Of a stretch of DNA of 64,000 bases, positions 1 through 11,566 are shown piece by piece. The stretch is from an uncultured Lachnoclostridium sp. GTDB lineage: Bacteria > Bacillota > Clostridia > Lachnospirales > Lachnospiraceae. Location: NCBI GenBank assembly GCA_946415315.1, contig CAMKRZ010000003.1, forward strand, positions 62,001 to 126,000. Direction: 5' to 3'. Every line of letters starts with the position of its first letter. Position 1 is the first letter of the stretch. The translations under genes and the position numbers were made by a program. The notes under the pieces were generated by a model. It did not search any database, was not told the origin of the DNA, and worked only from the letters and a program-made list of their open reading frames with translations.

Positions 1-2849
<2,849 letters not shown>

Positions 2850-2862
2850 TCATGTTTTCCGA

Positions 2863-4947
2863 TTACTTCGCATCCTTGATGGAGAAGCTCAGGCGGCCCA
2901 TCTTGTCCTTGCCGAGGCATACGCACTTGACATGATCGCCGAGTGTGAGAACATCCTCAACACGATTGATGCGGTTCTTCGCGATGCGCGAAATGTGAAC
3001 CAGACCTTCCTTGCCGGGCGCAAACTCGATGAATGCGCCGAAGTCCTTGATGCTGACAACGGTTCCCTCGAGAACCATACCCTCCTCAAAGTCTGTGACG
3101 ATCGTCTGAACAAGCTTGACTGCCTTCGCCATCGCATCCTTGTCGGTACCGCAGATGGAAACTGCTCCGCTGTCGTCGATGTCGATGCGAACGCCGGTCT
3201 GCTCGATGATCGCGTTGATCGTCTTTCCTCTCTGTCCGACAACATCGCCGATCTTCGCAGGATCGATCTGGATCTGGATGATCTTCGGAGCGTACTTGCT
3301 GACCTCGGCACGAGGCTCGGAGATTGCCGGCTTCATGCAGGTGTCCATGATGAACAGTCTTGCCTCGCGGCAGCGCTTGATGGCACCCTCAACGATCGGG
3401 CGGGTCAGACCGTGAATCTTAATATCCATCTGGATTGCGGTGATACCCTCGGTCGTACCGGTTACCTTGAAGTCCATGTCGCCGAAGAAGTCCTCAAGGC
3501 CCTGGATATCGGTGAGAAGCACGTAATCGTCATCCGTCTCACCGGTCACAAGACCGCAGCTGATGCCGGCAACCATGCGCTTGATCGGAACACCGGCAGC
3601 CATGAGGGACATGCAGGATGCGCAGGTTGAAGCCATGGACGTCGAACCGTTGGACTCGAAGGTCTCGGATACGGCGCGGATTGCGTAAGGGAACTCCTCC
3701 TCGCTCGGGAGAACCGGAAGAAGGGCTCTCTCAGCCAATGCACCGTGGCCGATCTCGCGGCGTCCCGGTCCTCTCGAAGGCTTCGTCTCACCTACGGAGT
3801 ACGACGGGAAATTATAGTGGTGCATGTATCTCTTGTTCACTGCAGTCTCATCGAGACCGTCAAGCTTCTGTGCATCTGCAAGAGGAGCCAGCGTCACGAT
3901 ATCGCAGATCTGCGTCTGACCTCTGGTGAACATCGAGGAACCGTGAACTCTCGGAATGATGTCAACCTCAGCGGACAGCGGACGGATCTGCGTCAGCTCG
4001 CGGCCGTCGGGACGCTTGTGATCCTTGAGGATCATTTTCCGGACCGTCTTCTTCTCATACTGGTAAACTGCCTCGTCGATCAGCGGAAGCCACTCTGCGT
4101 TCTCCGCAAACTTCTCGGCGAGCGTGTCCTTCATCGCGCGGATACGCTCCTCGCGCTCCTGCTTCTCCGGGGAGAACATGAGAACTTCCATGTCTGCCGG
4201 AGGAACGATCTCCTTGATCGCCGCAAACAGCTCTTCCGGGATCGCGCAGCTCGTGTAGCTGTGCTTCGGCTTGCCGCACTCGGCAACGATCTTGTCGATG
4301 AACTTGATGATGTCCTTGTTGACGGAATCCGCAAGGTAGATCGCCTCGATCATCTTGTCCTCGGGCAGCTCGTTAGCGCCTGCCTCGATCATGATGACCT
4401 TCTCTCTCGTGGAAGCCACGGTGAGCTTGAGGTCGGAAACCTGCGTCTGCGTCTGCGACGGGTTTACGATGAACTGACCGTCGATCATACCGATCTGTGT
4501 CATAGCACAGGGACCGTCGAACGGGATGTCGGAGATTGCGACCGCGATCGCGGAGCCGAGCATTGCCGTGAGCTCCGGCGTGTTCTCGGGATCAACCGAG
4601 AGAACCAGGTTGCTGATCGTCACGTCGTTGCGGTAATCCTTCGGGAACAAAGGACGCATCGGACGGTCGATGACACGGGACGTAAGCACCGCGTTCTCAG
4701 TAGCCTTGCCCTCGCGCTTGTTGAAACCGCCTGGGATCTTGCCGACTGCGTACATCTTCTCTTCGTACTCTACGCTCAGAGGGAAGAAATCGATTCCTTC
4801 TCTGGGCTTCTCGCTTGCCGTTGCCGTCGAAAGCACAGTCGTGTCGCCGTAATGCATCAGTGCGGCGCCGTTTGCCTGCTTGGCAACGCGGTCAATATCG
4901 ACCGTCAGCGTTCTGCCGGCAAGCTCCATGGAAAAACTCTTGTACAT
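2863..4947 (-). CDS. pnp: Polyribonucleotide nucleotidyltransferase (PNPase)
   Basis: Phosphorolytic 3'-5' exoribonuclease and degradosome component. At 694 residues it has the usual length: two RNase PH domains (GRREIGHGALAERAL and the FESNGSTSMAS stretch lie in the second), a KH domain around residues 555-610 with the GQRG loop, and a C-terminal S1 domain ending in FSIKDAK. The start has an AAAGAGG ribosome binding site. In many Firmicutes pnp directly follows rpsO; here rpsO lies about 6 kb upstream with its own terminator and the folate/cellulase genes intervene, so pnp must have its own promoter. Function is not in doubt. Confidence 0.98.
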   Translation of the reverse strand: MYKSFSMELAGRTLTVDIDRVAKQANGAALMHYGDTTVLSTATASEKPREGIDFFPLSVEYEEKMYAVGKIPGGFNKREGKATENAVLTSRVIDRPMRPLFPKDYRNDVTISNLVLSVDPENTPELTAMLGSAIAVAISDIPFDGPCAMTQIGMIDGQFIVNPSQTQTQVSDLKLTVASTREKVIMIEAGANELPEDKMIEAIYLADSVNKDIIKFIDKIVAECGKPKHSYTSCAIPEELFAAIKEIVPPADMEVLMFSPEKQEREERIRAMKDTLAEKFAENAEWLPLIDEAVYQYEKKTVRKMILKDHKRPDGRELTQIRPLSAEVDIIPRVHGSSMFTRGQTQICDIVTLAPLADAQKLDGLDETAVNKRYMHHYNFPSYSVGETKPSRGPGRREIGHGALAERALLPVLPSEEEFPYAIRAVSETFESNGSTSMASTCASCMSLMAAGVPIKRMVAGISCGLVTGETDDDYVLLTDIQGLEDFFGDMDFKVTGTTEGITAIQMDIKIHGLTRPIVEGAIKRCREARLFIMDTCMKPAISEPRAEVSKYAPKIIQIQIDPAKIGDVVGQRGKTINAIIEQTGVRIDIDDSGAVSICGTDKDAMAKAVKLVQTIVTDFEEGMVLEGTVVSIKDFGAFIEFAPGKEGLVHISRIAKNRINRVEDVLTLGDHVKCVCLGKDKMGRLSFSIKDAK

Positions 4948-5028
4948 AATACCTCTTTCTGCGCTGTTTTTTTCGGACGATGCAGCGCGCGTCCCCGAGT
5001 CATTGTCTGGGACGGAGCCGCCGTAACA

Positions 5029-5136
5029 ACTGAAAAACCTGCGTTTCCGAAAACCCGGGCTTTTCAGTAGTCACGGAAAATGACTCCATCCGACACATGC
5101 TCTGTATTTGTTTTCATACCAACTGTTATAATACCA
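5029..5136 (-). promoter_or_regulatory. Upstream region of pnp: candidate extended -10 and leader hairpin
   Basis: On the minus strand TGGTATTAT (5136-5128) fits an extended -10 element, but no good -35 is seen. Downstream, 5029-5039 can pair with 5057-5068 (ACTGAAAA with TTTTCAGT) to form a leader hairpin. PNPase leaders are structured and autoregulated in E. coli; a similar role here is only inferred. A GGAAAATG word lies at 5075-5082. Confidence 0.35.
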
Positions 5137-5199
5137 TACTTTGCCGTAAAATACCAGCAATTTATATGTTTTTCCGCAATTTTTCCTTGCAAATGAAAA

Positions 5200-5227
5200 G
5201 CAGCTGACGGTATATGCCGCCAGCTGC
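5200..5227 (-). terminator. Rho-independent terminator of the folT-folC-folC-cellulase unit
   Basis: An 11-bp stem (5200-5210 with 5217-5227, one G-U pair) with a 6-nt loop, followed on the minus strand by UUUUCAUUU, 22 nt after the cellulase stop codon. Good classical terminator. Confidence 0.85.
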
Positions 5228-5249
5228 AGGATACCCGAAGCAATCGGGC

Positions 5250-7397
5250 TTATTTCGCTTTGAATTCGATGGATTCGATCTTGAGCAGAGACTTGGACTG
5301 GATGATCAGTCCGATGTCCGAAGTCTGGGTGCCGGCGGCGATCGTCTTGTTGAAATCCGCATCCGTGAGCGTCATCTTCTTGCCGTCCGCTGAGAACTTG
5401 CAACACCAGAAGTTATCGCTCTTGACATCCGCGTTGAATTTTACAACGACCGTCCAGCCGTTGATGCTCTTCGAACCGGCATTTTCAATCGTCAGTCCGA
5501 GCTGATAGCACTTGCAGTCCGTCTCGTTCCAGGTGTTGGACGTGTACAATGTCACCGTCACGTCACCGGATTTCACGGTCTTCTCAATGCCGTCGGGCAC
5601 GGCTACATCACCGCCGCCGCTTCCGCCGGCGTCATCCTCGAGCTTCTTGAGCTCTTCCTCCGTCATCTCCGGAAGCTGACCGCCGAGCATTTTCACAAGC
5701 CAGCGGCCTTCCTGGTTCAGGTCTGCCTCGGTAAATCCGGACAGTTTCTTACAGTTCTGCTTGATCAGCGACGAGGACTCGTTCTTGTTCGCGAGGTTCC
5801 AGATCAGGTAGCTCACGCCGTAGTTGTCCATGAACGCAACCCACTTGTTCGCCTCTGTCTCGTTGCATGCGCCGTTGCCGGACGCGTCACAGATACCGTA
5901 CTCGGTCACGATCACGGGCAGACCGGCCTCGATCGCGGTCTTCATCTTGCTGCGGATATTGTCCTTGTGCGTGCCTGCATAAAAATGCAGCGCATACATG
6001 ATATTGTCGTACCCCTTGATCGGGTCTTTCGCCGCGATATCAACGTCCTGGGACCAGGTCGGCGTGCCGACGATGATGATCCCCTTCGGATCATTTTTGC
6101 GGATGACAGGGATCACCTCTTCCGCGTACGACTTAACGGTCGACCAGGAGATCCCGCCGTTTGGCTCGTTGCAGATCTCATAGAACACATTGTTGTTGCC
6201 CGCAAACTCCTTCGACATCTCATCGAAAAATGCAATGGCTTCCGCCTTGTTCATGTTCGGATCATAATCGTGCAGAATGTGCCAGTCGATGATCACGTAC
6301 AGGCCGAGATCCGTCGCGTACTTCACGCCGTCCTTCACAAGCTTCTTCAGAGCAGCCTTGTCACCGCCCGCGCAGTAACCGTTCTCATCGGTGTACATGG
6401 CAAGGCGCACCGCGTTGGCACCCCACTCATCGCGGATGCACTGGAACGTTTCCTTGCAGACAAACTGCGGGAACCACTGCAGACCGTGCGTGCTGACGCC
6501 CTTGAGCTGGTATTCCTTGCCGTTGCTGTCCACGATCTTCGTGCCTTTGACACTGAGGCGTCCGTGATCATCCACGGGCGTCTTGCCGGAGGTCTGTCTC
6601 GGAGTCGGCGTCGGTGTTGATGTCGGCACAGATGTCGGTTCCGCGGTCGGTACAGCCGTAGGTTCCGTAGTCGGTACTGCCGTCGGCTCCGCCGTCGGTT
6701 CCGCCGTGGGTGCTGCCGGAGTCGGTGTCACAGTCTCCTCCGGACCGGGTGTGACGGAAGCTGTCACGGCATCCGTAGGCGCATTTGTCACAACCGGAGA
6801 GACCACTGCCTCGGTCGGCTTCGCGCCGATGCTGTAGATCAGACCGATCTGATCGCCCTCCGAGACCATGCTGCCCGCTTCCGGGAACTGCGCGACGACC
6901 TGACCTGCCGTAGGATACTCCTCAAAATATTCGGATGACGGTTCGCAGCGCACCTGCAGTTTCCATCCCGATCTCTCGATCATATCGATGACCCACTGAT
7001 AGTCCTGCCCGAGGAAATTCGGCATCTCGAAAGCGACCGGCGTAGGCACAACGGTCTCCGTCGGGCTCACTTCCGGTGTCACCGATACTGTCGCGGTGGG
7101 CGTAACCTCCGGTGTCGGAGTAGCGGCATCCGTAGGTGTCAGCGTTGCGTCCGCGCCTTTGGTCGGCTTCGGCTCCGATGTCACCGTAGGAGTGTTATCC
7201 GTTTTGTTGTTCTCTTTGTTTGCCTTCCAGAGCAGCACGCCGAGCGTCGCCGCAACGATGATCATAACGATCAGAGCGGCAACCAGGATCACGGTCGTGT
7301 TCCGGTTTCCGCCTTTTGCCTTCGGCTCAACTGCAGCTTTGCTCTTGCCTGTCTTCTCCTTCGGCTCGTTCGTCAGTTCTTTGTCCTCTTTACTCAT
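5250..7397 (-). CDS. Membrane-anchored GH5 endoglucanase with PASTA and CBM2-like domains
   Basis: Predicted cell-surface beta-glucanase (cellulase). Domains in order: a short charged cytoplasmic tail, one membrane segment (about residues 34-57, no signal cleavage site), a Thr/Pro stalk, a PASTA-like domain (about 123-191), a PT-repeat linker (193-272), the GH5 barrel (about 275-570) with acid/base Glu411 in CNEPN and nucleophile Glu499 in TEYG, an acidic linker, then a CBM2-like beta-sandwich (about 603-715). The type II orientation and PASTA module suggest it is held at the membrane and touches cell wall. It starts 14 nt after folC and probably shares that transcript; the terminator follows. 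PASTA plus GH5 is an unusual pairing. Confidence 0.9.
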   Translation of the reverse strand: MSKEDKELTNEPKEKTGKSKAAVEPKAKGGNRNTTVILVAALIVMIIVAATLGVLLWKANKENNKTDNTPTVTSEPKPTKGADATLTPTDAATPTPEVTPTATVSVTPEVSPTETVVPTPVAFEMPNFLGQDYQWVIDMIERSGWKLQVRCEPSSEYFEEYPTAGQVVAQFPEAGSMVSEGDQIGLIYSIGAKPTEAVVSPVVTNAPTDAVTASVTPGPEETVTPTPAAPTAEPTAEPTAVPTTEPTAVPTAEPTSVPTSTPTPTPRQTSGKTPVDDHGRLSVKGTKIVDSNGKEYQLKGVSTHGLQWFPQFVCKETFQCIRDEWGANAVRLAMYTDENGYCAGGDKAALKKLVKDGVKYATDLGLYVIIDWHILHDYDPNMNKAEAIAFFDEMSKEFAGNNNVFYEICNEPNGGISWSTVKSYAEEVIPVIRKNDPKGIIIVGTPTWSQDVDIAAKDPIKGYDNIMYALHFYAGTHKDNIRSKMKTAIEAGLPVIVTEYGICDASGNGACNETEANKWVAFMDNYGVSYLIWNLANKNESSSLIKQNCKKLSGFTEADLNQEGRWLVKMLGGQLPEMTEEELKKLEDDAGGSGGGDVAVPDGIEKTVKSGDVTVTLYTSNTWNETDCKCYQLGLTIENAGSKSINGWTVVVKFNADVKSDNFWCCKFSADGKKMTLTDADFNKTIAAGTQTSDIGLIIQSKSLLKIESIEFKAK
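6582..6821 (-). repeat. Low-complexity DNA encoding the PT-repeat linker
   Basis: Codons 193-272 of the cellulase encode repeated PTAEPTA / PTTEPTAVP units, seen on the plus strand as repeated GTCGG-type words. This is a linker of the kind common in secreted glycosidases and may vary in length between strains. Confidence 0.8.
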
Positions 7398-7411
7398 AAA
7401 TACTCACATCC

Positions 7412-8707
7412 TTACTGTTCGTTCTTACGCTCCCGACGTTTCGAGATCGCATACTCGACTGCCTGTTTCGCCTCTGCCGCCAGATACAGAGACCCGGTGA
7501 TCAGCAGCACATCCTTCCTTCCCGCCTTCGTAAAATACGCATCGCACGCCTCCGAAAGGTCCGCGATCCTCGTCATTCCGAACTCCTCGCAGAGCTTCTC
7601 CGTCTCCTCCTCCGGTATCGCGCGGTTGTGTTCAAAGCGGTAAAAGCAAAGTGTGTCGGCGAACGACGAGAGTGTTTTCAGCATAGTCCGGTAATCCTTG
7701 TTGTTGACCATTCCCGCAAATACCGTGATGCGCCTGTCCGCAAACCGTTCCGAACCAAACCAGTCCGCGATCGCCTGCACACACTGCGGATTGTGCCCTC
7801 CGTCATAAAATACGACCGGTGTTTTGCACAGGAGTTCCAGCCTTCCCGGCCACTCGACGGTACGCATTCCGTCAGCGATGTCGCTGTCGCTGACATAGAA
7901 CCCGTTTTGATTGATCACGGCGAGCGCTTCCCACGCGGTCGCCGCGTTGTACTGCTGGTGCTTCCCACGCAGTGCCAGAAACAATTCCTGCCCGCGGTAC
8001 GAAAAATGCTCATATCCCGCGACAGGCGGAAGTTCCTTGAGTTCATCCCGATCCGCAAAATGGATCGGCGCGGACGCGCGCAGCGCCGCCTGAACGATCA
8101 CATTTTCCGCATCGGCGCTGACCGGATACACGCACACATCGCGACCTTGCTTTATGATTCCCGCCTTCGCGGAAGCAATCTTTGCAACGGTATCACCGAG
8201 AACGGCGCAATGGTCAAGTCCGATGTTCGTGATCACGGAACAGATCGGCGCCGAAACGGTGTTCGTCGGGTCAAGCGTTCCGCCCAGACCGGTCTCGAGA
8301 ACGGCGATGTCGCAATTCTGCTCCCGAAAGTACAGAAACGCGATGACCGTCAGCAGTTCAAACTGATTGACCGGTGTGTACAACCGGTCGACATACTCAA
8401 ATACAATCGTACCGATCCGCGCCATATCCTCCTCGGATATCAGCTCTCCGTCAATACGGATCCGCTCGCGGATATCGTAGAGGAACGGCGATGTGAACAG
8501 TCCGGTGCGATACCCCGCGCGCCGCATGACCGAGTCGATCATGGCACATACTGAGCCTTTTCCGTTGGTGCCAGCGACATGCACGCACGGAACGGCATCC
8601 TGCGGATTGTCAAAGTGCCTAAGCATGGAGCGCATCCGGTAGAGCCCGGCCGATGCCGAGAAAAAATCCGTGTTGGTCAACCGGTTGACGACTTCCTCGT
8701 AAGTCAT
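7412..8707 (-). CDS. folC: Folylpolyglutamate synthase / dihydrofolate synthase, first copy
   Basis: ATP-dependent Mur-ligase-family enzyme that adds glutamate to folates, trapping them in the cell. 431 residues from the ATG at 8707, chosen because GGAGGG lies just upstream; a longer start at 8728 lacks a ribosome binding site. Visible motifs: P-loop HVAGTNGKGS, FTSPFL, GLGGTLDPTN, SAKAGIIK, FAGMVNNKDY and the C-terminal ligase domain. It is the third gene of a folate unit (folT, folC, folC) under a tetrahydrofolate riboswitch, and precedes the cellulase by 14 nt. Confidence 0.93.
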   Translation of the reverse strand: MTYEEVVNRLTNTDFFSASAGLYRMRSMLRHFDNPQDAVPCVHVAGTNGKGSVCAMIDSVMRRAGYRTGLFTSPFLYDIRERIRIDGELISEEDMARIGTIVFEYVDRLYTPVNQFELLTVIAFLYFREQNCDIAVLETGLGGTLDPTNTVSAPICSVITNIGLDHCAVLGDTVAKIASAKAGIIKQGRDVCVYPVSADAENVIVQAALRASAPIHFADRDELKELPPVAGYEHFSYRGQELFLALRGKHQQYNAATAWEALAVINQNGFYVSDSDIADGMRTVEWPGRLELLCKTPVVFYDGGHNPQCVQAIADWFGSERFADRRITVFAGMVNNKDYRTMLKTLSSFADTLCFYRFEHNRAIPEEETEKLCEEFGMTRIADLSEACDAYFTKAGRKDVLLITGSLYLAAEAKQAVEYAISKRRERKNEQ

Positions 8708-8729
8708 GATCCCTCCGTCATACATCAAA

Positions 8730-8752
8730 GGAAACGCCGTGTGGGCGTTTCC
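8730..8752 (-). terminator. Hairpin between the two folC genes, possible attenuator
   Basis: A perfect 9-bp stem (8730-8738 with 8744-8752), loop of 5, followed on the minus strand by UUUGAU, 22 nt before the downstream folC start. The U-run is weak, so partial termination or transcript processing within the operon is more likely than a full stop. Confidence 0.5.
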
Positions 8753-8821
8753 GGATTTTCAATCATTTTCAATTCTACAACATCACAAGGGCACCGTGAT
8801 CCCGGTTGCACACAAGCCGGA

Positions 8822-10084
8822 TCACCGCGTCTTGTTCCAGGCAGCCACGATCTCGGGCATGATGTACAGCGAACCGGTCACAAGTACCGGATAGCCCTTC
8901 TTGCGCAGTTCCTTGATGCGTTTGACGGCATCAACCATAGACTCCGCAACCTCCGCAGGCTTCTCGAATTTGCGCAGCGCGTCACAGAGATCCTTCGCCG
9001 GCAGCGCACGGTTGCTCGGCGGCGTGATGCACACGAAACCAAGTGCATACTGCTGCAGCATTTCATACATGGCCGGATAGTCCTTATCCGCAAGCACACC
9101 GGTCACAATGTAATATTTCGTATCTCCGGAAAATTGCCGGAGCGAGCGACATAACGCATCGATACAGTCCGGATTATGTCCGCCGTCAAAGATCAGATAC
9201 GGATCCGTCTTGCGCACATCAAACCGGTACGGAAGGTTCGCGGAACGGATGCCCGCTTCCATCGCAAAATCATCGATCGTCAGCGAGGCTCCCTCAAAAC
9301 TCATCCCGCTCAGCACTTCAACCGCCTTCTGCGCCGTGGCAATATTGACCTTCTGATAATCGGCGATCATGGCTCGATCGTTCGGGAAGAAGCTGTCATC
9401 GGCGATGGATGCCTGATACAGCTCATGGCGGTTCGTCTTGCACCAGCGTGTAGCGGTATCCGTCACGATCGTCGAGTTTACGCCGAGCACGATCGGCTCG
9501 CCCGCACTCGCGATCCCCAGTTTTTCCTGCGTGATCGCCTCAAGCGTATCACCGAGATACTGCATGTGGTCGAGCGCGATCTTCGTGACGACCGTAAGGC
9601 ATCCCTGTCCGACGTTGGTCGCGTCGTTGATGCCTCCCATACCGGCCTCAAGCACCGTAAAATCGCAGTTCTCCATCTTAAAGAGGATCAGACCGACACA
9701 TACGGCGCGTTCAAACTCCGTAGGATCCAGATCCTTCTTCGCCTCGGTGCTCATCTCCACCGGCCTAAGCGCCGATTTGAGCGTCTCCACGCTGTTGACA
9801 AACTGCGCCGTCGTGATCGGCTTGCCGTCGATCCTGTAGTAGTCCGTCACGCCGTGAAGGGCCGGGGAGATCATGGTTCCCACATGATACCCGGCAGCAA
9901 CCAGAATGTTTGTGATCATGGTCGCCGTGGAGCCCTTTCCGTTGGTTCCGACAACATGGATTATACGCTGAGAAGCCTCGGGATGCTTCAGCAATCCGAG
10001 GCAATAATTCACCCGGTCAAGGCCGGGCTTGGACTTATTCGTTTCTTCGTTTCTGATGAAACGCACAGCATCGGTGAATCTCAT
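8822..10084 (-). CDS. folC: Folylpolyglutamate synthase-like protein, second copy
   Basis: Second FolC-family ligase, 420 residues from the ATG at 10084 with AGAGGTG upstream. It keeps the P-loop HVVGTNGKGS, MISPALHG, EAGMGGINDATN and GVLADKDY motifs but differs in the usual KAGII motif (EKLGIASAG). The two tandem copies are clearly divergent and not a recent duplication. One may be the bifunctional dihydrofolate/folylpolyglutamate synthase and the other a dedicated polyglutamylase for imported folate; this split is inference. It is transcribed with folT upstream (123 nt spacing). Confidence 0.88.
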   Translation of the reverse strand: MRFTDAVRFIRNEETNKSKPGLDRVNYCLGLLKHPEASQRIIHVVGTNGKGSTATMITNILVAAGYHVGTMISPALHGVTDYYRIDGKPITTAQFVNSVETLKSALRPVEMSTEAKKDLDPTEFERAVCVGLILFKMENCDFTVLEAGMGGINDATNVGQGCLTVVTKIALDHMQYLGDTLEAITQEKLGIASAGEPIVLGVNSTIVTDTATRWCKTNRHELYQASIADDSFFPNDRAMIADYQKVNIATAQKAVEVLSGMSFEGASLTIDDFAMEAGIRSANLPYRFDVRKTDPYLIFDGGHNPDCIDALCRSLRQFSGDTKYYIVTGVLADKDYPAMYEMLQQYALGFVCITPPSNRALPAKDLCDALRKFEKPAEVAESMVDAVKRIKELRKKGYPVLVTGSLYIMPEIVAAWNKTR

Positions 10085-10207
10085 AGACACCTCTGATATC
10101 ACGCGGCCGTAAAATCTGCCGTTCTCTCTCTTCTCTCACAGTTTATCTCATTTGGCGTAGTATTTCAACCGTTTTGTGTGTTGTTCACAATGTTTACAAA
10201 CCGAACG

Positions 10208-10828
10208 TCACGATTGGTACTGCGTCTCTTCCGGCGTAGACTCCGGAGTCACAACCGGTTTGGAAACCGGTGTAAGTTCCCTGTCCATGAGTTTTCTCAC
10301 GACAGGAAGAAGTTTCGGCAGCAGACTCATCAACAGGATGACTTCCACAACGAAACTCACAGCCGATACCACAACACGCGGCGTCAGCGTCACGACGGTG
10401 TACGGCTTTCCGGTGTAGGAAAACAGGAAAAATGTGCCGAGAATCATGTTCAGCACCAGATTGTCGATAGCTGCCGCGATGACGATCCGGGTTTTTCCGC
10501 TCTTCCGATACAGGATCAGACCGACGATAAATCCCTGCAAAAATCTCGTGAGCGTGATGCCGGGGTTCATCGATCCGCCGTACAGCAAAAAACCTCCGAG
10601 GAGATCCGCGATCGCAGACACGATACCGCCGAGCCAGCCGATGCAATATCCGGTGATCGCGCGGATCAGGAAGGTAAGACTGACGCGATAGGTATCGGCA
10701 AATGTGAAGGAAAGATAGTACTCCGTCACAAACTGAAACGCGATCATGATCCCCATGAAGCACACTAGCGGCACATACCGCATGTTACTGTTTCCTTTGA
10801 TACTTCCGAATGAAAATCCGTTACTCAT
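10208..10828 (-). CDS. folT: Folate ECF transporter substrate-binding component FolT
   Basis: Small integral membrane protein (206 residues, about six membrane segments) that captures folate and works with a shared ECF energizing module (EcfA, EcfA', EcfT) encoded elsewhere. The arginine-rich loop GYCIGWLGG/IADLLGG region and overall hydrophobic pattern fit the FolT family. The identification is strongly supported by the tetrahydrofolate riboswitch in its leader and the two folC genes downstream. The tail (about residues 180-206) is polar and Thr/Pro/Glu-rich. The GGAGG site 7 nt before the ATG lies inside a hairpin. Confidence 0.9.
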   Translation of the reverse strand: MSNGFSFGSIKGNSNMRYVPLVCFMGIMIAFQFVTEYYLSFTFADTYRVSLTFLIRAITGYCIGWLGGIVSAIADLLGGFLLYGGSMNPGITLTRFLQGFIVGLILYRKSGKTRIVIAAAIDNLVLNMILGTFFLFSYTGKPYTVVTLTPRVVVSAVSFVVEVILLMSLLPKLLPVVRKLMDRELTPVSKPVVTPESTPEETQYQS

Positions 10829-10835
10829 AGAAAAA

Positions 10836-10871
10836 CCTCCTTTCGTCCCGTGGTACGCTACGAAAAGGAGG
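10836..10871 (-). promoter_or_regulatory. Expression-platform hairpin hiding the folT ribosome binding site
   Basis: On the minus strand CCTCCTTTTCGT (10871-10860) pairs with ACGAAAGGAGG (10846-10836), so the folT GGAGG is in the 3' arm; UUUUUC follows. It therefore looks able to act as a ribosome-site sequestering stem and also as a terminator, directly after the riboswitch aptamer. Confidence 0.8.
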
Positions 10872-10883
10872 AATCCTTAAGGT

Positions 10884-10984
10884 AGCAGCGGGATGCAGAC
10901 CGGAAACCGCAAGCCTTGCGGCTTTTCGTCCCGGGGGCAACTCCCCGTCCCCCGGACACTTGACGCTTCCGACCTTACTCTGCT
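10884..10984 (-). ncRNA. Tetrahydrofolate (THF) riboswitch aptamer
   Basis: The minus-strand leader carries the conserved THF features in order: P1 AGCAG/CTGCT (10984-10980 with 10888-10884), GAGTA, GCGTCAAGTG (10966-10957; consensus GCGUUAAGUG), a GC-rich hairpin, ACGAA, a second hairpin, and TGCATCC (10897-10891) next to the closing strand. It sits directly upstream of folT, the classic location. Binding of reduced folate should lower expression of folT and the downstream folC genes. Confidence 0.9.
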
Positions 10985-11068
10985 CATATTGATTTTTGAT
11001 TCTGCGGAAAATGACAGCCTTGCTTCTTCGGGCTCATTTCCGAACACCGTAACGCGGATCATTTTCCG

Positions 11069-11100
11069 AAAAAAGAGCTGCCGCAATACTACGACAGCTC
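11069..11100 (-). terminator. Rho-independent terminator of rpsO
   Basis: GAGCTG...CAGCTC stem (11095-11100 with 11075-11080, extended by two more pairs around a U-G) followed on the minus strand by six U. It lies 12 nt after the rpsO stop codon and separates rpsO from the folate operon. Confidence 0.9.
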
Positions 11101-11111
11101 CTACATGCGGA

Positions 11112-11378
11112 TTACTTACGAATGCCGAGCTTCTCGATCAGCGCACGATAAGCATTGATATCCTTCTTCTTGAGATAGTCAAGCAGACCTCTTCTCTGAC
11201 CGACCATCATGTAAAGGCCGCGACGGGAATGGTTGTCCTGCTTGTTGTTCTTCAGATGCTCCGTGAGCTCTGCAATTCTCGCGGTGAGGATTGCGATCTG
11301 AACTTCAGGCGATCCGGTATCGGCGGGTGTCTTGCCGTACTCTGCAATGATCGCTGCTTTCTTTTCCTTCGTGATCAT
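11112..11378 (-). CDS. rpsO: 30S ribosomal protein S15
   Basis: 88 residues, the normal S15 length, with [15 protein letters not shown] and [20 protein letters not shown]. It binds 16S rRNA early in 30S assembly. The ATG at 11378 follows GGAGG after an A-rich stretch. It appears monocistronic: a sigma-A type promoter at 11467-11495 and a terminator at 11069-11100 flank it. That breaks the common rpsO-pnp pairing. Confidence 0.98.
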   Translation of the reverse strand: MITKEKKAAIIAEYGKTPADTGSPEVQIAILTARIAELTEHLKNNKQDNHSRRGLYMMVGQRRGLLDYLKKKDINAYRALIEKLGIRK

Positions 11379-11466
11379 GGTTTTTTGCCTCCAAAAAAAA
11401 TTAGTAACCGCCGAAATCCAGGCCAGGGTCGGAGAATCCGTTGACTGGGATTTGGCTGACTTCGAT

Positions 11467-11495
11467 ACTATAGCACAGTTCTGCCCGCTTGTAAA
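11467..11495 (-). promoter_or_regulatory. Sigma-A type promoter of rpsO
   Basis: TTTACA (11495-11490), 17-nt spacer, TATAGT (11472-11467) on the minus strand. Transcription would start near 11460 and give a leader of about 80 nt. Confidence 0.75.
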
Positions 11496-11566
11496 CAGGC
11501 ATTTTACACGAATTACGGCATCCAATTCCCGGAAAATACAGCATTCGCACAAAAAGTTGCCTGTTT

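Noticed and set aside
6582..6821. GTCGG-rich plus-strand tract as a DNA repeat element
   Set aside because: It is the reverse complement of the PT-linker codons of the cellulase.
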